DNA from: Bostrychus sinensis
Lineage: Eukaryota > Chordata > Actinopteri > Gobiiformes > Eleotridae
Assembly (NCBI GenBank): GCA_020698575.1
Contig: CM036255.1
Location: 35,153,271-35,217,270, forward strand
DNA length: 64,000 nucleotides
Direction of reading: 5' to 3'
Under the pieces are notes generated by a model. It had not been told where the DNA came from, did not search any database, and saw nothing but the letters and a program-made list of their open reading frames with translations. Position 1 is the first letter of the stretch. Every line of letters starts with the position of its first letter. Of this stretch, positions 21,401-32,611 are shown one piece after another. Position numbers and translations under genes: made by a program.

Positions 21401-22921
21401 CCGCAGCTCAAAGCGCAGTGAAGGAGGAGCAGCTTCCGACGATCATCGACCCCGCGCCCGTCAAAGAGGAGCAGAGCAGTTTCTCCATCAGCGCCGAGCT
21501 TCATCACCGCGACGTGAAGGAGGAGAACCCCGAGCTCCCCGCGTTCTCGCTGCCTTTCCTCAAACAAGAAGAGACGGAACAGAAGATAACTCCGCCTCCA
21601 AACGAACCAGAGACACTTCAACTGGGTCCAGACCAGGGCCAAGGCTGGGACCAGGACCAGGACCAGGACCTGGACCTGGACCAGGATCAGGATCAGGACC
21701 AGGACCAGGACCAGGACCAGGATCAGGACCAGGACCAGGATCAGGACCAGGATCAGGACCAGGACCAGGATCAGGACCAGGATCAGGACCAGGATCAGGA
21801 CCATGAGGAGGAGGAGGAGGTCGAGTGGGAATTTGAGGGACTGACGCCTCCGGGAAGAACGCCCGACGACACGGAGAATTCATCGGAGGAGGAGCTGATG
21901 CCGCCGACAAAAAGGCTGATGACGAACATGGGGCTGCGCTGTGAACCACGCCGCTGCGACTCCGGCCGAAGGAGCTAACGTGAGCACAGCGCCGAAAAGT
22001 CATTCATACGTTAGCAAAGAAGGGGACAGCTCAGATGAAACCGAGAACTCGTCCGACACCGGCGACCATGAAGCTACGAGCGCAAAAACGGCGAGGAAAG
22101 ACGGCGACGTAAAACCGGCGGAGAGATCGGAAAAAGTCTCCATGAGTGGAACCCAAGTGAAGGAGATCAGAATAATCAGCAACAACGTCATAAAGATGCT
22201 TAATATCAACTTAGCTAAAGGCGACAAGATGGCCGCTGCCGTAGCGACCACGAGACGACAAAGTCGGAAACGGCGCAGAAGGAAAAACGCTAAAAAGACC
22301 AAGGACAGAGAGCAGAGCGAGAGCGAGTCTGGCGCTCGGGAGCCGAGCCACACGTGCGCGGTGTGCACGCGGACGTTCGACTCGCTGAAGAAGGTTACGG
22401 CTCACATGAAGGCGCACGCCGAGAGCCTGCCCTGCCCCGTCTGCGGAAAAACCTTCAAGAAGCCGTTTCTGAAGAAGCACATACGGAGCCACAAGCAGCA
22501 GAAAAACCCGACCTCCGACCGGACGTTAGACGCGAGACGGGACGCACCGCACGCGACACGGGACGAGGCGCACGCGACACGGGACGCGCCGCACGCGACA
22601 TGGGACGCGCCACACGCGAGACCGGACGCGGCGCACGTGAGACGGGACGCGCCGCACGCGAGACGGGACGAGGCGCACGCGACACGGGACGCGCCGCACG
22701 CGACATGGGACGCGCCACACGCGAGACCGGACGCGCCGCACGCGAGACGGGACGCGGCGCACGCGACATGGGACGCGCCACACGCGAGACCGGACGCGCC
22801 ACACGCGAGACGGGACGCGGCGCACGCGACATGGGACGCGCCACACGCGAGACCGGATGCGGCGCACACGAGACGGGACGAGGACACGGACAGAACGGAA
22901 GACTCTTCGGATGAGAACTGA
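15298..22921 (+). CDS. Gene C: zinc-finger protein with acidic leader, DQ repeat, two fingers and 7-residue repeats
   Basis: Four exons join in phase 1: 15298-15460, 18907-18972, 19738-19788 and 21407-22921. Exon 1 is identical to gene B exon 1. Exons 2 and 3 encode short acidic/hydrophobic segments (DVPEVALPDAETPDL and DVAQVYAEPLVLEQIIE). The last exon has AVKEEQLPTII and further VKEE-type motifs, a DQ dipeptide run, a basic stretch (RRQSRKRRRRKN), two C2H2 fingers (about 22357-22494) and then about a dozen 7-residue repeats. The frame changes between about 21920 and 21978: the leader frame stops at TAA 21976-21978 and the finger frame is closed upstream at 21917. This may be a one-base indel, or a 49-nt intron 21941-21989 (GTGAAC...GCACAG), which would restore frame. 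A nuclear DNA-binding protein is inferred. Confidence 0.65.
15918..16838 (+). repeat. 10-bp minisatellite (AGTCTGTCAG)
   Basis: About 90 units of GTCTGTCAGA with GGG, CTG, CAC and AAT variants, in gene C intron 1. Confidence 0.97.
16896..18892 (-). repeat. 11-bp minisatellite, array 5 (TGGTTTAGTCC on the + strand)
   Basis: About 180 units of the same 11-bp unit as arrays 2-4, but reversed relative to them. The array ends about 15 bp before the acceptor of gene C exon 2, so the sense transcript carries TGGTTTAG repeatedly just upstream of a real TTTTGCAG acceptor. Confidence 0.97.
18907..18972 (+). CDS. Gene C exon 2
   Basis: The acceptor is TTGTTTTGCAG| and the donor AATG|GTGAGG. The exon is 66 nt, phase 1-1. 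It encodes DVPEVALPDAETPDL followed by a hydrophobic AVVQLLN segment. Support is by splice signals and phase only. Confidence 0.6.
19283..19622. repeat. Dispersed repeat, copy 1 (inverted copy near 42115-42445)
   Basis: The sequence from CTGTCGCCCCCTGCTGGCAA through ATATATTTCGTAGTGACGGA to GGTCACAGAGAGGAACAGGG recurs, reverse complemented, at about 42115-42445. The element class is not clear. Confidence 0.7.
19738..19788 (+). CDS. Gene C exon 3
   Basis: The acceptor is GCTTTTGCAG| and the donor GAAG|GTAAAA. The exon is 51 nt, phase 1-1. It encodes DVAQVYAEPLVLEQIIE. A long T-rich tract precedes the acceptor. Confidence 0.6.
20195..20775 (+). repeat. 40-bp tandem repeat in gene C intron 3
   Basis: About 14 units containing CTAATGTTAGCAGTTAGCTT and ACCTTAGCTTTAGCCTC. 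Pairs of units are themselves duplicated (the GTGCTAAAGG variant recurs near 20360 and 20560). Confidence 0.95.
21027..21125. repeat. 19-bp GC-rich tandem repeat
   Basis: Four to five units of GTGGCCTCTGCCGACGGCG in intron 3 of gene C. Confidence 0.9.
21407..22921 (+). CDS. Gene C last exon (acidic leader, two fingers, repeats; frame change)
   Basis: The acceptor is TTTTTTTTCCGCAG|. The leader frame encodes KEEQLPTII, VKEEQSSF, DVKEENPEL, a Gln-Asp dipeptide run (21647-21803) and EEEEVEWEFEGLTPPGR, then ends at 21978. The second frame runs from 21920 to TGA at 22921. It contains SSDETENSSDTGD, a nuclear-localisation-like RKRRRRKNAKKTKD, fingers CAVCTRTF...H and CPVCGKTF...H, and then repeats of the DAPHARR / DAPHATW type. 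The exon is much longer than those of genes A and B and carries fewer fingers. Confidence 0.6.
21647..21803 (+). repeat. Coding hexamer repeat (GACCAG, Asp-Gln)
   Basis: About 25 GACCAG/GATCAG units encode an Asp-Gln run in the leader of gene C. Confidence 0.95.
22540..22885 (+). repeat. Coding 21-bp minisatellite at the C-terminus of gene C
   Basis: About 16 units of GGGACGCGCCGCACGCGAGAC-type sequence (21 bp, seven residues) after the second finger. Because 21 is a multiple of three, other frames and the reverse strand also stay open and are not separate genes. Confidence 0.9.
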
Positions 22922-23011
22922 GCAGAACGGACGATGCTTAGTTTGACGCACAATTTTCTCGTTATTAGTTCGTTATCAAACTTTTGTGTTATTGTTATAT
23001 TTTTTAGATAA

Positions 23012-23557
23012 AGGGGTCCTAAACTTTTCAGACTGCGACCCACAAACTAACGCTGCGAACAATCCTTCCACAGTAAAACGTGACTGACGCAGCGACTCGT
23101 AACGACCTCAGGAGGGAAAACAGTTAAAGCTGAACTCAGTAACTTTTCTTCTCTGTTTGTGTCTCTTGTTCCTCTCTGGAGCGCCCCCTACGTTTGGGAG
23201 CACAGCACAGCATAAAGTTTTTCAATGCCGTGACGAAAATCCAACAGAAATAAACAATAAATAACTAATGACTCCAGATTTCTGTGACTCAGAATTACAA
23301 GTGTCGTTTTCAGCCAAGAGACAGCAGGGGGCGCTGCAGGACTCATGAACCGTTTATTTATGGGAGAAAAGAGACTGAGTTCTGCTTTAGAACCTAAACT
23401 AATGTTATTTGTTTACATTGTTTATTTTTAAATGCCTCACAGTTTTGACCTTTGCTCTTTCTATGGAAAAATAAAGTTTTGTTAATTTTTTTTAATGATT
23501 TCTGTGAATCATCTCCCGACCTCCAGGGAGGTGCCGACCCCCAGCTTGGGAACCCCA
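23012..23557. mobile_element. Probable hAT-like MITE, ends diverged
   Basis: The left end AGGGGTCCTAAACTTTTCAG and the reverse complement of the right end (GGGGTTCCCAAGCTGGGGGT) are similar, with GACCCAC/CCGACCCCC inside. The target duplication is not clear. Confidence 0.4.
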
Positions 23558-23774
23558 GGGCAGCTGCGGTATAGAAGTATCTCGCCACCGCAGAGCGCGA
23601 CACAAGGGAAGGAAGAACGGATTTAAGGGCTTTGAGAACTTTGTAAAGCGCAATATAAATCCAATTTACTGTATTAATATTGTTACTCCCCCTACAGGAC
23701 GCCCAAGGAACTGCTCTGTGGAGCTCAACAGTGCCCCCCTCTGGTGCCTGGGGTTAATTTCCTATTCATTTTTC
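23558..23774. other. Spacer between two elements
   Basis: No gene recognised. Confidence 0.4.
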
Positions 23775-23782
23775 CTATAGAG

Positions 23783-24476
23783 CAGTGGTTCTCAACCGAT
23801 CTGGCTCCAGAACCCACCATCGCTCTGTAATGACAACCGAGACGCAAATAAAAAAAATATTGAGGAAATTTAAGAAATATTTCAGAAAAATTAACAGATA
23901 TTTCAGGAAAATTAACAAATATTTCAGGAAAATTAACATATTAAGGAAAATTAACAAATATTTCAGAAAAATTAACATATTTCAGGAAAATTAACAAATA
24001 TTTCAGGAAAATTAACATATTAAGGAAAATTAACAAATATTTCAGAAAAATTTACAGATATTTCAGGAAAATTAACATATTTAGGAAAATTAACAAATAT
24101 TTCAGAAAAATTAACAGATATTTCAGGAAAATTAACAAATATTTCAGAAAAATTAACAGATATTTCAGGAAAATTAACAAATATTTCAGGAAAATTAACA
24201 AATATTTCAGAAAAATTAACATATTTCAGGAAAATTAACAAATATTTCGGGGAAATTAACAGATATTGAGGAAAATGTAGAGATTTCAGGAAAATTAAGG
24301 AGGATTTTTTGCTGTGGTTCAGTTTCTTTTATATTATTCTGTTCCACACTGCCACCTACTGTTAAGGAGTGTAAATGTATGATTTATTTTTAAACATTAA
24401 ACTTTTTTTTTTGCTCTGGCAAAGGCCCACAAACCCACTGAAAACAGTTCTGCAGCCCACCAGTTGAGAACCACTG
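23783..24476. mobile_element. hAT-type element (CAGTGGTTCTCAAC ends) with internal minisatellite
   Basis: The left end CAGTGGTTCTCAAC and right end GTTGAGAACCACTG are perfect inverted repeats. Flanks CTATAGAG (23775-23782) and CTACAGAC (24477-24484) match at 6 of 8 bases. The interior is mostly a 21-bp tandem repeat (23860-24290). Confidence 0.75.
23860..24290. repeat. 21-bp minisatellite (GGAAAATTAACAAATATTTCA)
   Basis: About 20 units, some shortened (GGAAAATTAACATATTTCA), confined to the interior of the hAT-type element. Confidence 0.95.
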
Positions 24477-24484
24477 CTACAGAC

Positions 24485-25457
24485 TTTTAGAAAAATCCAA
24501 ATATTAGGAAAGTTCGGCAGGGGAGGGGCTAAAACTCACTCAGGTGTAAAAAATCATAACACGACCCGGGCCTGACTTTACTTTTTTGCTCTCTGCCTTT
24601 TGTCTTTGTCAAAAGTTGTGAGCCAGTTCGTGTTTTTACCAGACACCGTTTAGTTTGGTAAGTTTTTGTGCAGCCTATAAATGTAACAATAAATGTAAAA
24701 TTTGCTTTAATGTATACAGTGTTTAAAAAAAAGAAAAAAGATGCTGCAACGAATATTTTTGTATTCAGTTAATTTGACGTTCATGAGTCTAAAAACTTTA
24801 CATTTTAAGTTTTACTCACTTTCATTATTTTTTTATCAGCCAACTTATTCTCCATTGTTCAGAAAAAGATCATACTTATTGGAAGAAAGTTGGATGTAAG
24901 ATAAAGTTTTTACACAAATAAACTTCAAAAAAATATTAGTTGTTGAGATTTTGAGTTGGCTCAAAAGATTTCGAGGGATCCTGTTGCCTTGAGTTTTTGC
25001 AACATTTTACAGTGAAGGTCAAATAATTAAAAAACAGGTTACCTCTTGGCAGAATAAAATGTTTCTCTCGCGTCTTTTGTTTAAATTCATATTTTTCTTT
25101 CTTTAACCAGGATGAATTGATAAACGAAATGTTTTAACTCTAAACTTAAGATAAGACAAAATCATTTAAATCAAAATAGTTATGTTTATTCTTCAGATAT
25201 TTAAAGATATTTTTTTTCTCTCCTGAGTTGGTTTTAACTCCAAATATTTGCATTAACAGGAATCAGTTTGTAGAAATGGATTTTCTTCTCCAGTGTTTTG
25301 ACACTTGGCCTTGCAGGTGTTCAGAACGATGTTTTGAGCCGATTTAAACTCAGGGAACCCAGTTCTGTAGAAGTTTTATTATTTTTAAACTTTTTCATAT
25401 TTTCTTCTGTGAAATATTGTAAATACAGAATAAAAGTTGGTAAAAAAATAGTTTTAT
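24485..25457. other. AT-rich spacer, possible degraded MITE
   Basis: No gene recognised. A segment ending TTGCAACATTTTACAGTG (about 24716-25016) resembles the terminus of a MITE, but the opposite end is poor. Confidence 0.35.
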
Positions 25458-25723
25458 CAAGAATTTGTTTTTTGTTTTTTTTGTAATTCAAGTTTTTATT
25501 GAGTTTTAACAATTTTATAATCTACAGACATAACACAAAACATAGAACATGAAACAGTGAGGATCAAATACAAACAGCTGCACAATCGAGACGTATCATT
25601 TCACATTTAAGGCATCGTAGACAAAAACTATCCCATTCTTCAGTCACAGCTTCATTTTTACGATGCAGTTTCCCCAGCATTTTTTCACAGAAAGTATTTT
25701 CAATCATCTTTTCTTTCCACATT

Positions 25724-28700
25724 TTAAATGTTGGGGTTTGGGGCTCTTTCCACCGTTTTAAAATAAGTCGTGCACATGTCACCTAGTCCGGTGTAAAACA
25801 CTCTAAAAGTAGTTTTGTTTAATAGTGGCACCTCTTCTCTGTCTCCTAAGACACAGTCGAGGTGGTTTGGGTCGTTCACACTAGTACTAGTAGTACACTT
25901 GGCTCCAAACTGGAGACAAGTGGACACGCCCACAGAGCAAGAAGGTTCCTCTCTGTGTGACGCTTCCAACACAGGTCATTTTTACTAATACCCATCTTAT
26001 GAAGTCTAGATGGAGCGTAGTAATATCTGTTAAGAATTTTATATTGAATAAATTTGCCTCTGGCTTCTCTAATGTAAATCCCAGGATTAGAAAGAATCCT
26101 ATCCCATGTTTCATCATCAACTGTACAACATAAATCTCTCTCCCATATTGTTTTAAGGGTTCTGCCTGTGTTGTTTTTAGCCCATGGGCAAATCTTACAC
26201 CATCTTGATGCCTTGCTGAGCAATGGGGGTAAGAGTAGAAAGCTTTCTATTGGATTTTGATCTTGTGACAGCCCCACTTTTCCTCTTAAACAGTCTCTAA
26301 GTTGTAAATACTTCCAAAAGTCGCCATGTCCTTCCAAGTTAAACTTGTCCTTGATGTTATCATATGACATCAAAATGTCTCTGAAATAAATCCCCAGTTG
26401 TTCTAATACCCTTTCACAACCACTGTGCCCAGAAAATAAACTGTTTACCAATCTTAATTTTAGGGTTGTGCCATAAAGATGCATACGTTTGAAGATATGG
26501 GGAAAGTTTGCACTTTTTATGGGCCCCTAACCACACCAGCTTTGAAAACTCCAAGATAGGGTTATGTAGCCTATTCTGTTGTTTATTTGACCTTTGTGTT
26601 AATCTATCTATCAGTGTGACTGGAGAGGCAATATCTCGTTCAGACCCAGTCTAAATCTGGTTTCAAAAGAGATGCTGTAGTGTTCTCTGTTGGGTTAGGG
26701 TTAATCCGCCTTCCTTTTTCGGTTGACAAAGCCTATCAATATTAATTCTAGGTTTACCACCATTCCAAAGAAAATACTTAATCATATTATTATATCTTAA
26801 CATTTGTTGTGGGATACACACTGGTATCATTCCAGTGTAGTCATTAATTAGTGGAGCTATAACCATCCTTATTGTATTAACCTTTCCCCATAGCGACAAG
26901 TTCAACTTACTCCACTTATCCAAATTAGTTTTAATATTGCTAAGTAGTTTTTCCATATTATCTGCCATATTATCAACAATATTTGGGTTCAGTCCTATTC
27001 CTAGATATTTCATACCCTTATCTAAAAACTTGAAATTAAAACCAGAAAACAAATTAGGGCGGCAGCTTTGAGACACTGGCATTGCCTTTGACTTGTGCCA
27101 GTTCATTTTATAACCAGAAAGTTTTGAGTATTCATCAACAGCCTCTAGCAATGTTAATACAGAACTGGCAGGGGTCTTGGCTTAATACCAGAATATCATC
27201 TGCATATAAAGATCATGTATGGTCCCTGCCCCCTCTGCACACGCCCCTGATTCTAGGATCTTCCCTAATTTGAATGGCCAAAGGGTCCAAAAAAATTGTG
27301 ATCAAAAGCGAGCTAAGACTGGCGGTCGATCTGGAGATATCAGAGAAACAGCAGCTTTCTGCCCTGAATACAATCTCCTAATCCATCACAAAAATCAGTC
27401 ACCCAGGCCAAATTTTGACAATGCAGTAAACAAAAATCTCCATTCGACCCTGTCGAACGCTTTCTGGGCATCAAGAGATACTGCCACCACAGGGTTCGGG
27501 TTATTTCTGTTCATCCAAAGGAGATGTAATAATCTTCCTTCTATTCTTGACAAACTCCTACCTGATCTTTATGAACAATCTGTGGCAACACAGTCTCTAA
27601 CCTCATTGCTAATGTTTTTGATAATATTTTACAATCCACATTTATTAAACTTACAGGTCTATAATTAGCTGGGTCAGTTAGATCTTTGTCCCCCTTTGGT
27701 ATCAGTGATATTATAACTCCCTGATTAAAACTACGTACGTCTTCAAATATTCGATAATATTCAGCTGGAAAGCCATCTATCCCAGGCGACCTTCCTGTTT
27801 TCATTTTATTAATTGCCTTCCTAACCTCAGCTTCTGTTAAAGCAGAGTCCAATGTGTCCTTTCCCTCTTGTGAACTTTTTGGCATCGTCATTTTGTTAAA
27901 AAAAACATCTAACTGTTCTGTACTAACTGTGGTCTCTGATGTTTACAATTCTTGATAAAATAATTTAAAGACCGTGTTGATATCGGATTTATTGATGTAA
28001 TAACGTTTTGACTGTCCAGACGTTTAAGTTCCAGTTAGTAGCCTTCCCGTTTTTTCCCCATTCTCATAGAAATTTGTTTTAAGCCTGAAAAAGTGCATAC
28101 TCTGCCTTCTTGTTATAAATTTCATGAAGGTTAAACTTTAGCCGACAAATTTCTCTAAATTTACTTTCATCAAAGCTTCCTGCCAGCTGTTTTTCCAACT
28201 CCTTTATTTGTTTTTCTAAGGTCTGTATCCTCTCTCTACTTCCCTTCTTTAACTTTCCGAGAGCTATAGCCCAAACTTTTCCCCTAACAAATGCCTTCAG
28301 AGCATCTCATACAGTAGCCAGTCTCTCAGCTGAACCAACATTTATATCTAGGAAATATTTAATGTCCTCTTTTAAAGCTGCCACAAATTGTTCATCCTGT
28401 AATATAGATTTATGTGTAATTCCACTGGTGCATGGTCTGTCAAAGCAGTAACACCTATTTTACAGTTCACAACTAAATCAACACTCGAATTTGAAATAAA
28501 AAAATAATCAATTCGGGAGTAGGTTTTATGGGAGTGAGAGTAAAATGTATATTCTCTTTCCAAAGGATGTACAAGTCTCCAAATATCTACCAGGCCAATA
28601 TCCTCTTTAAGAGAACTCAACTGCTGATGCCGTTCCAGTGGTGGAGTTTACATTTGTAGCACTTCTATCCATTTATGATCATCTGGCACATGATTAAAAT

Positions 28701-29046
28701 CCCCACCCAATCAAACCTGTCCCTCTACATTACCCAGCACTTTGTTGACCTCGTGGATAAAATCTGGTTCTTCTGTATTTGGGGCCTGAAGACATAACAA
28801 TCGTCCGTCGTCAGCCCTAAACTGTTGTAACAAGACAAAGTTCAGTTTCTTATTGATAAGTATCGTAACACCACGGCTTTCACCAGAGACTGAGTTGTGA
28901 AACTCTTTTCCAACCCAGTCTCTTCTCATCTTTAAAGCTTCGTTTTCATTTTCAAAATGTGTTTCTTGAATAAATGCCACATCAGTGTTTTGGGACTTAA
29001 GGTAATTGAGAACTTCTTTCCTTTTAATCAGCCGTGCCACAGCCAT
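25724..29046 (-). pseudogene. L1 ORF2p remnant (endonuclease and reverse transcriptase)
   Basis: The endonuclease begins MAVARLIKRKEVLNYLKSQ with AFIQETH (29046 downward) and the SDHAPV-like TDHAPVELH near 28440. The reverse transcriptase has GFPAEYYRIFED (about 27790), SLIPKGDKD and NYRPVSLIN (about 27700), then SGYKMNWHKSKAM (about 27110) and SLWGKVNTIRMV. The catalytic YADD region is not in an open frame, and stops are frequent. Confidence 0.75.
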
Positions 29047-29320
29047 TTATGTTCCATGGCACGATGTTGACATCTGTATTACCCATTCTCAGAGAGAATA
29101 AATGTTGGCCTCTGTATCCCGAGTTCTTTCTGTCTGTGACAATTAAATCTACGACATCTTAGTGCAAATATAAACACAACGCAAATAAATACCTCACTGT
29201 GTGAACATTTCCCAGAACGTAACTGAAAACAAAGTAAAACACTGCACTAAAAAAGGAACATGGCAGTGTAAAAGTTATTTCTGGTCTGTACGGGTCACCT
29301 GTGCTCCACCTGTCCTTCAG

Positions 29321-30216
29321 TCATGGTTCAGTCATGGACGACCCAGTGTTCTCCCCCGGTCGTGTGTGTAGTGAATCTTCCACTCTCCCCTCTGCATGAA
29401 TTAGCCTCCTCCAGGTTCTGAATATTCTCTCGAACAAAGTTCTCAGCTTCCTTTGCGTCGGTGAAGCTAAGACGCGTCTCCTTCCATGTAAACCTGAGAA
29501 TCGCTGGGTGTGCAGTGTGTGTTTCACCTGGCGCTGCCATAGCGTCTTCATCACCTGGGAAAACGACTTCCGCTGCGTAGTGCGTTCCTGGGTCATATCT
29601 TCAAAAAATGACAAGTTGCACTTCTCCCATAATATGCCCCTCTTCCTTTTGGCAGCTGCCAGAACTTTTTGTCTGGCTGCATATCACAGAAATCTCACCA
29701 ATATAACGCGTGGAGGATGGTTAGGACCGGGGCGCGGCCCCAGACTTCTGTGACACCGTTCCATCTCGTGTTCAGTTCCATCCAGTCCCAAACCATCAGA
29801 GAGGATCTTTTTTATGTCGTCACATAAAGCGCCTCCTGCTTCCACTCCTTCTGTCAAACCTTCCTTCTCTGTTTTCCTGGTCGTCCGCACGGTTCCAGAG
29901 TTGCTCGAGCTTCTTAGCTAACATGTTTCTCTTTAGCCAAGTTAGCAACGTGATCTTCTACGTCAGAAATGCGGCCTTCGGCCCCCGTTAGCCGTGCTTG
30001 GATTGCACTTACGGTGCTCTTTAATTCTGTCGTGTCAGATTTAATAAGTGACACATCGCTTGCAACGCCACGTAATGTAGCTCCCACTTTAGCAATTTCT
30101 GCAAACAAATCACGTATTTCAGTCCTCTGCCCCTCGTCTGGGCTAGCAGGGTTAGCTTCTCCAGCAGCAACAGTTGTACACTCTGTTTTTTCTGATTCAT
30201 GACAATGCCTTGACAA
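29321..30216 (-). pseudogene. L1 ORF1p remnant
   Basis: Fragments in different frames encode an N-terminal segment with KSTVSAIQARLTGAEGRISD (coiled-coil-like), a middle PRVILVRFL strand, and NLSFFEDMTQERTTQRKSF, typical of the L1 ORF1p RNA-binding domain. Frame breaks occur near 29914 and 29690. Confidence 0.65.
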
Positions 30217-30388
30217 AACTTCGTTTGTAGTATATGAGTAGGTTAAACAATTTAACAGTGTCCCATAATATGCAGATAGGTAGAGTGTTCGTAGTTTAAT
30301 TACAAAATGATGTTGACGGAGTTCGGAGCCCTTCTACGACGCAGCCATTCCCTGGTACCTCGTCTCGTGACTCCCCAAGAATTTGTTT

Positions 30389-32260
30389 ATTGATTAAAAA
30401 TGCATTTATACATTTTTCAGTGAGGAATTTTAGGTTTATATTTGTTTTTGGACATATTTTGAACGGAACAATTGTGCTGAGCTGATATTTAGGACTCGGA
30501 GCAAACAGACACTGTAGTATTGTATTTATGTGTAGTATTCTTTGTAGTATTTTTCCCACCATTGATTTAATGTTGACGAGCCACGAAGACCAACAGACCG
30601 TTATTTTTTTCAGATAATTTCAGGAAATCAGATGAAAGAAATTTGCTGTTTTACTTTTAAAGGCACAAGTTTTTCCGCACCTCTCCTCTGAGTTATTCAT
30701 GTTTTATTCAGTTTATGTCAAAGTTTAGCCCTGGTTTAGGATTACACAGATTATTATTGTAAGGCTAAAAAAAGATTAACATCAGTGCCTCATGAGTTCG
30801 AATAAAGCTATGTAAAATTAATAATTATTAACTTTTTGTTAATAAGTGATTGATCAAACATAAACACAATCAACATAAACAATAACTACACTAAACTAAA
30901 CAGAGCAGGACGCTCCTGTCCTTAGCCCCGCCTCCTCTTAAGGAAAAACTCCTAAAAAACCCAAACTGTGGGAAAGTGGGCATTTGCAACTCCTAAATGC
31001 CACAAAAGTTAATTTAACATAAAAACTGCATCATAAAAGCAGTAAACTCTGGTTTAGGGGAATTAACGATCTTTAACGATCGATGCAAACACAACAACAA
31101 CATATTTTTGTTATGTGATGAACGCAATTCTTTAAAAAAAAATATGGAACCCTTTTTTAAATCTTTTTTTATATAAAATCTGAAATATGTATTAAAATAT
31201 ATAAAAATTGTTACAAAAGTATTATTAAAATGTAATTAAAATATTTAAAAACATCAGTTCTGGCTTTAATTTTCTCAACTAAATCTAACATTTTCAGCAC
31301 ATTTTAAAGAGAAATAAACGAGACAAAAGCGCGTTTGCGTCGTCCTTTATTTTAGCGATGAGTATGAAAATATATTACACTGATCATCATCTCTGCTCCA
31401 AACAAACAAACAAACAAACAAACAAACAAAACAAACAAACCACGGGGAACAGAAGGCGCGTCTCGCTCCAAAAACTCACTCAGGTTCATTTCGCCGTTAA
31501 GTTTTCTCATCGTTAAAGTGCAAAACAAGATCACAAAAACAAAACAAGTTCATGTTTATATATTTTTATAGAACAATATTTTAAAACAAACAGAGACAAA
31601 AAACATGCAGCAAATGAAGACAGCGACGAAGAGAAGAGCTGTACACCGTCGGAACAACCGAGGCTTTCTGGGGACAACGGGAAAAACAAACAAACAAACA
31701 AAAATACAGAACTGCACAAAAGTTTAGGTGTCAAAACGCTGTTAAGTGCTTTAATAAACAGAATATTCTTTCAGATTTTTGGACATTTTTCAGTAAAAAG
31801 TTAGTTATGGTTCAAAGATCCTGATCTCGGTTTAGATCCAGGAGAGTTTTAAAGGGATTCTGTTCCATTTTAATGAGATTATAAAGTTTTTAGAGCATTT
31901 ACCCCTGAACTAGAAGATTTTCCAGGTCCAGGCTCTATATCTTTACCATTGCGAGACAGGGCCAGTGCCTTAGACTTTTGCACAGTGCTGTATTTATTAC
32001 AAATGTCCCCAAAGAAACTCTCAGTGTAAAGAATAAAGTCACATATGTTAAGAACAGGACGGCCTTAGCCCCGCCCACTTCTCCCAATTGGACCGCCCAC
32101 ATCTCCAAATATGGGCTCGAGGCGTTTTCATACGATTCTTCTCCGTTAAATACGCCACAGATAAAGTCGCGGTTAACGTCGTACCAGAGACCTGCAGTAC
32201 CAGGACCGTCCACCGGGAGCAGAGTCCTGTTTTTATTATGCTTCAAAATAAAAGACGGCT
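30389..32260. other. Non-coding spacer
   Basis: AT-rich sequence with a (CAAA)n microsatellite at 31401-31442. Short open frames do not resemble known proteins. Confidence 0.4.
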
Positions 32261-32264
32261 TTGA

Positions 32265-32495
32265 AACAACTGAAGGAAGGAAGGAAGGAGGGAAGGAAGG
32301 AAGGAAGGAGGGAAGGAAGGAAGGAAGGAAGGAGGGAAGGAAGGAAGGAGGGAAGGAAGGAGGGAAGGAGGGAAGGAAGGAGGGAAGGAGGGAAGGAAGG
32401 AAGGAGGGAAGGAAGGAAGGAGGGAAGGAAGGAAGGAGGGAAGGAAGGAAGGAGGGAAGGAAGGAAGGAAGGAGGGAAGGAAGGAAAGAGGAAGG
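32265..32495 (+). repeat. GGAA/GGGA polypurine microsatellite
   Basis: About 57 tetranucleotides of GGAA, with GGGA interruptions every three to six units. The Arg-Lys-Glu-Gly and Ser-Phe-Leu-Pro open frames across it are repeat artefacts. Confidence 0.95.
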
Positions 32496-32611
32496 ACCCG
32501 AGCTCCGATCCGTTTCTGTCTTTGACCCGTTTCTTTTAGTTTCACAGTGATTCTCACAAACCTCAACTTCTGCCTCCAACTGTCGCTAAGAACCATGGGT
32601 AATGTAGTCCA

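Larger units (their letters stand above)
25458..30388 (-). mobile_element. Near full-length dead L1-type LINE with 13-bp target duplication
   Basis: CAAGAATTTGTTT occurs at both 25458-25470 and 30376-30388 and encloses 4.9 kb. On the minus strand, 5' to 3', are: an ORF1-like region (30216..29321) with a Leu/Val heptad-like segment and a C-terminal domain of L1 ORF1p type; an endonuclease region (29046..28372) with IQETHFENE and RIDYFFIS; a reverse-transcriptase region (about 27891..26663) with ISLIPKGDKDLTDPANYRPV and CKILSKTLAMRLE; the C-terminal region (26484..25724); and an A-rich tail beside the left duplication. Many stops and frameshifts interrupt the frames, so it is not active. It looks like an old but complete insertion. 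Confidence 0.85.

Noticed and set aside
22402..23043. Minus-strand frames with CGASRLA or RRVPSRV repeats
   Set aside because: Shadows of the 21-bp coding repeat of gene C.
31935..32596. Frames rich in SFLPSFLPS or EGRKEGRK
   Set aside because: Artefacts of the GGAA/GGGA microsatellite.
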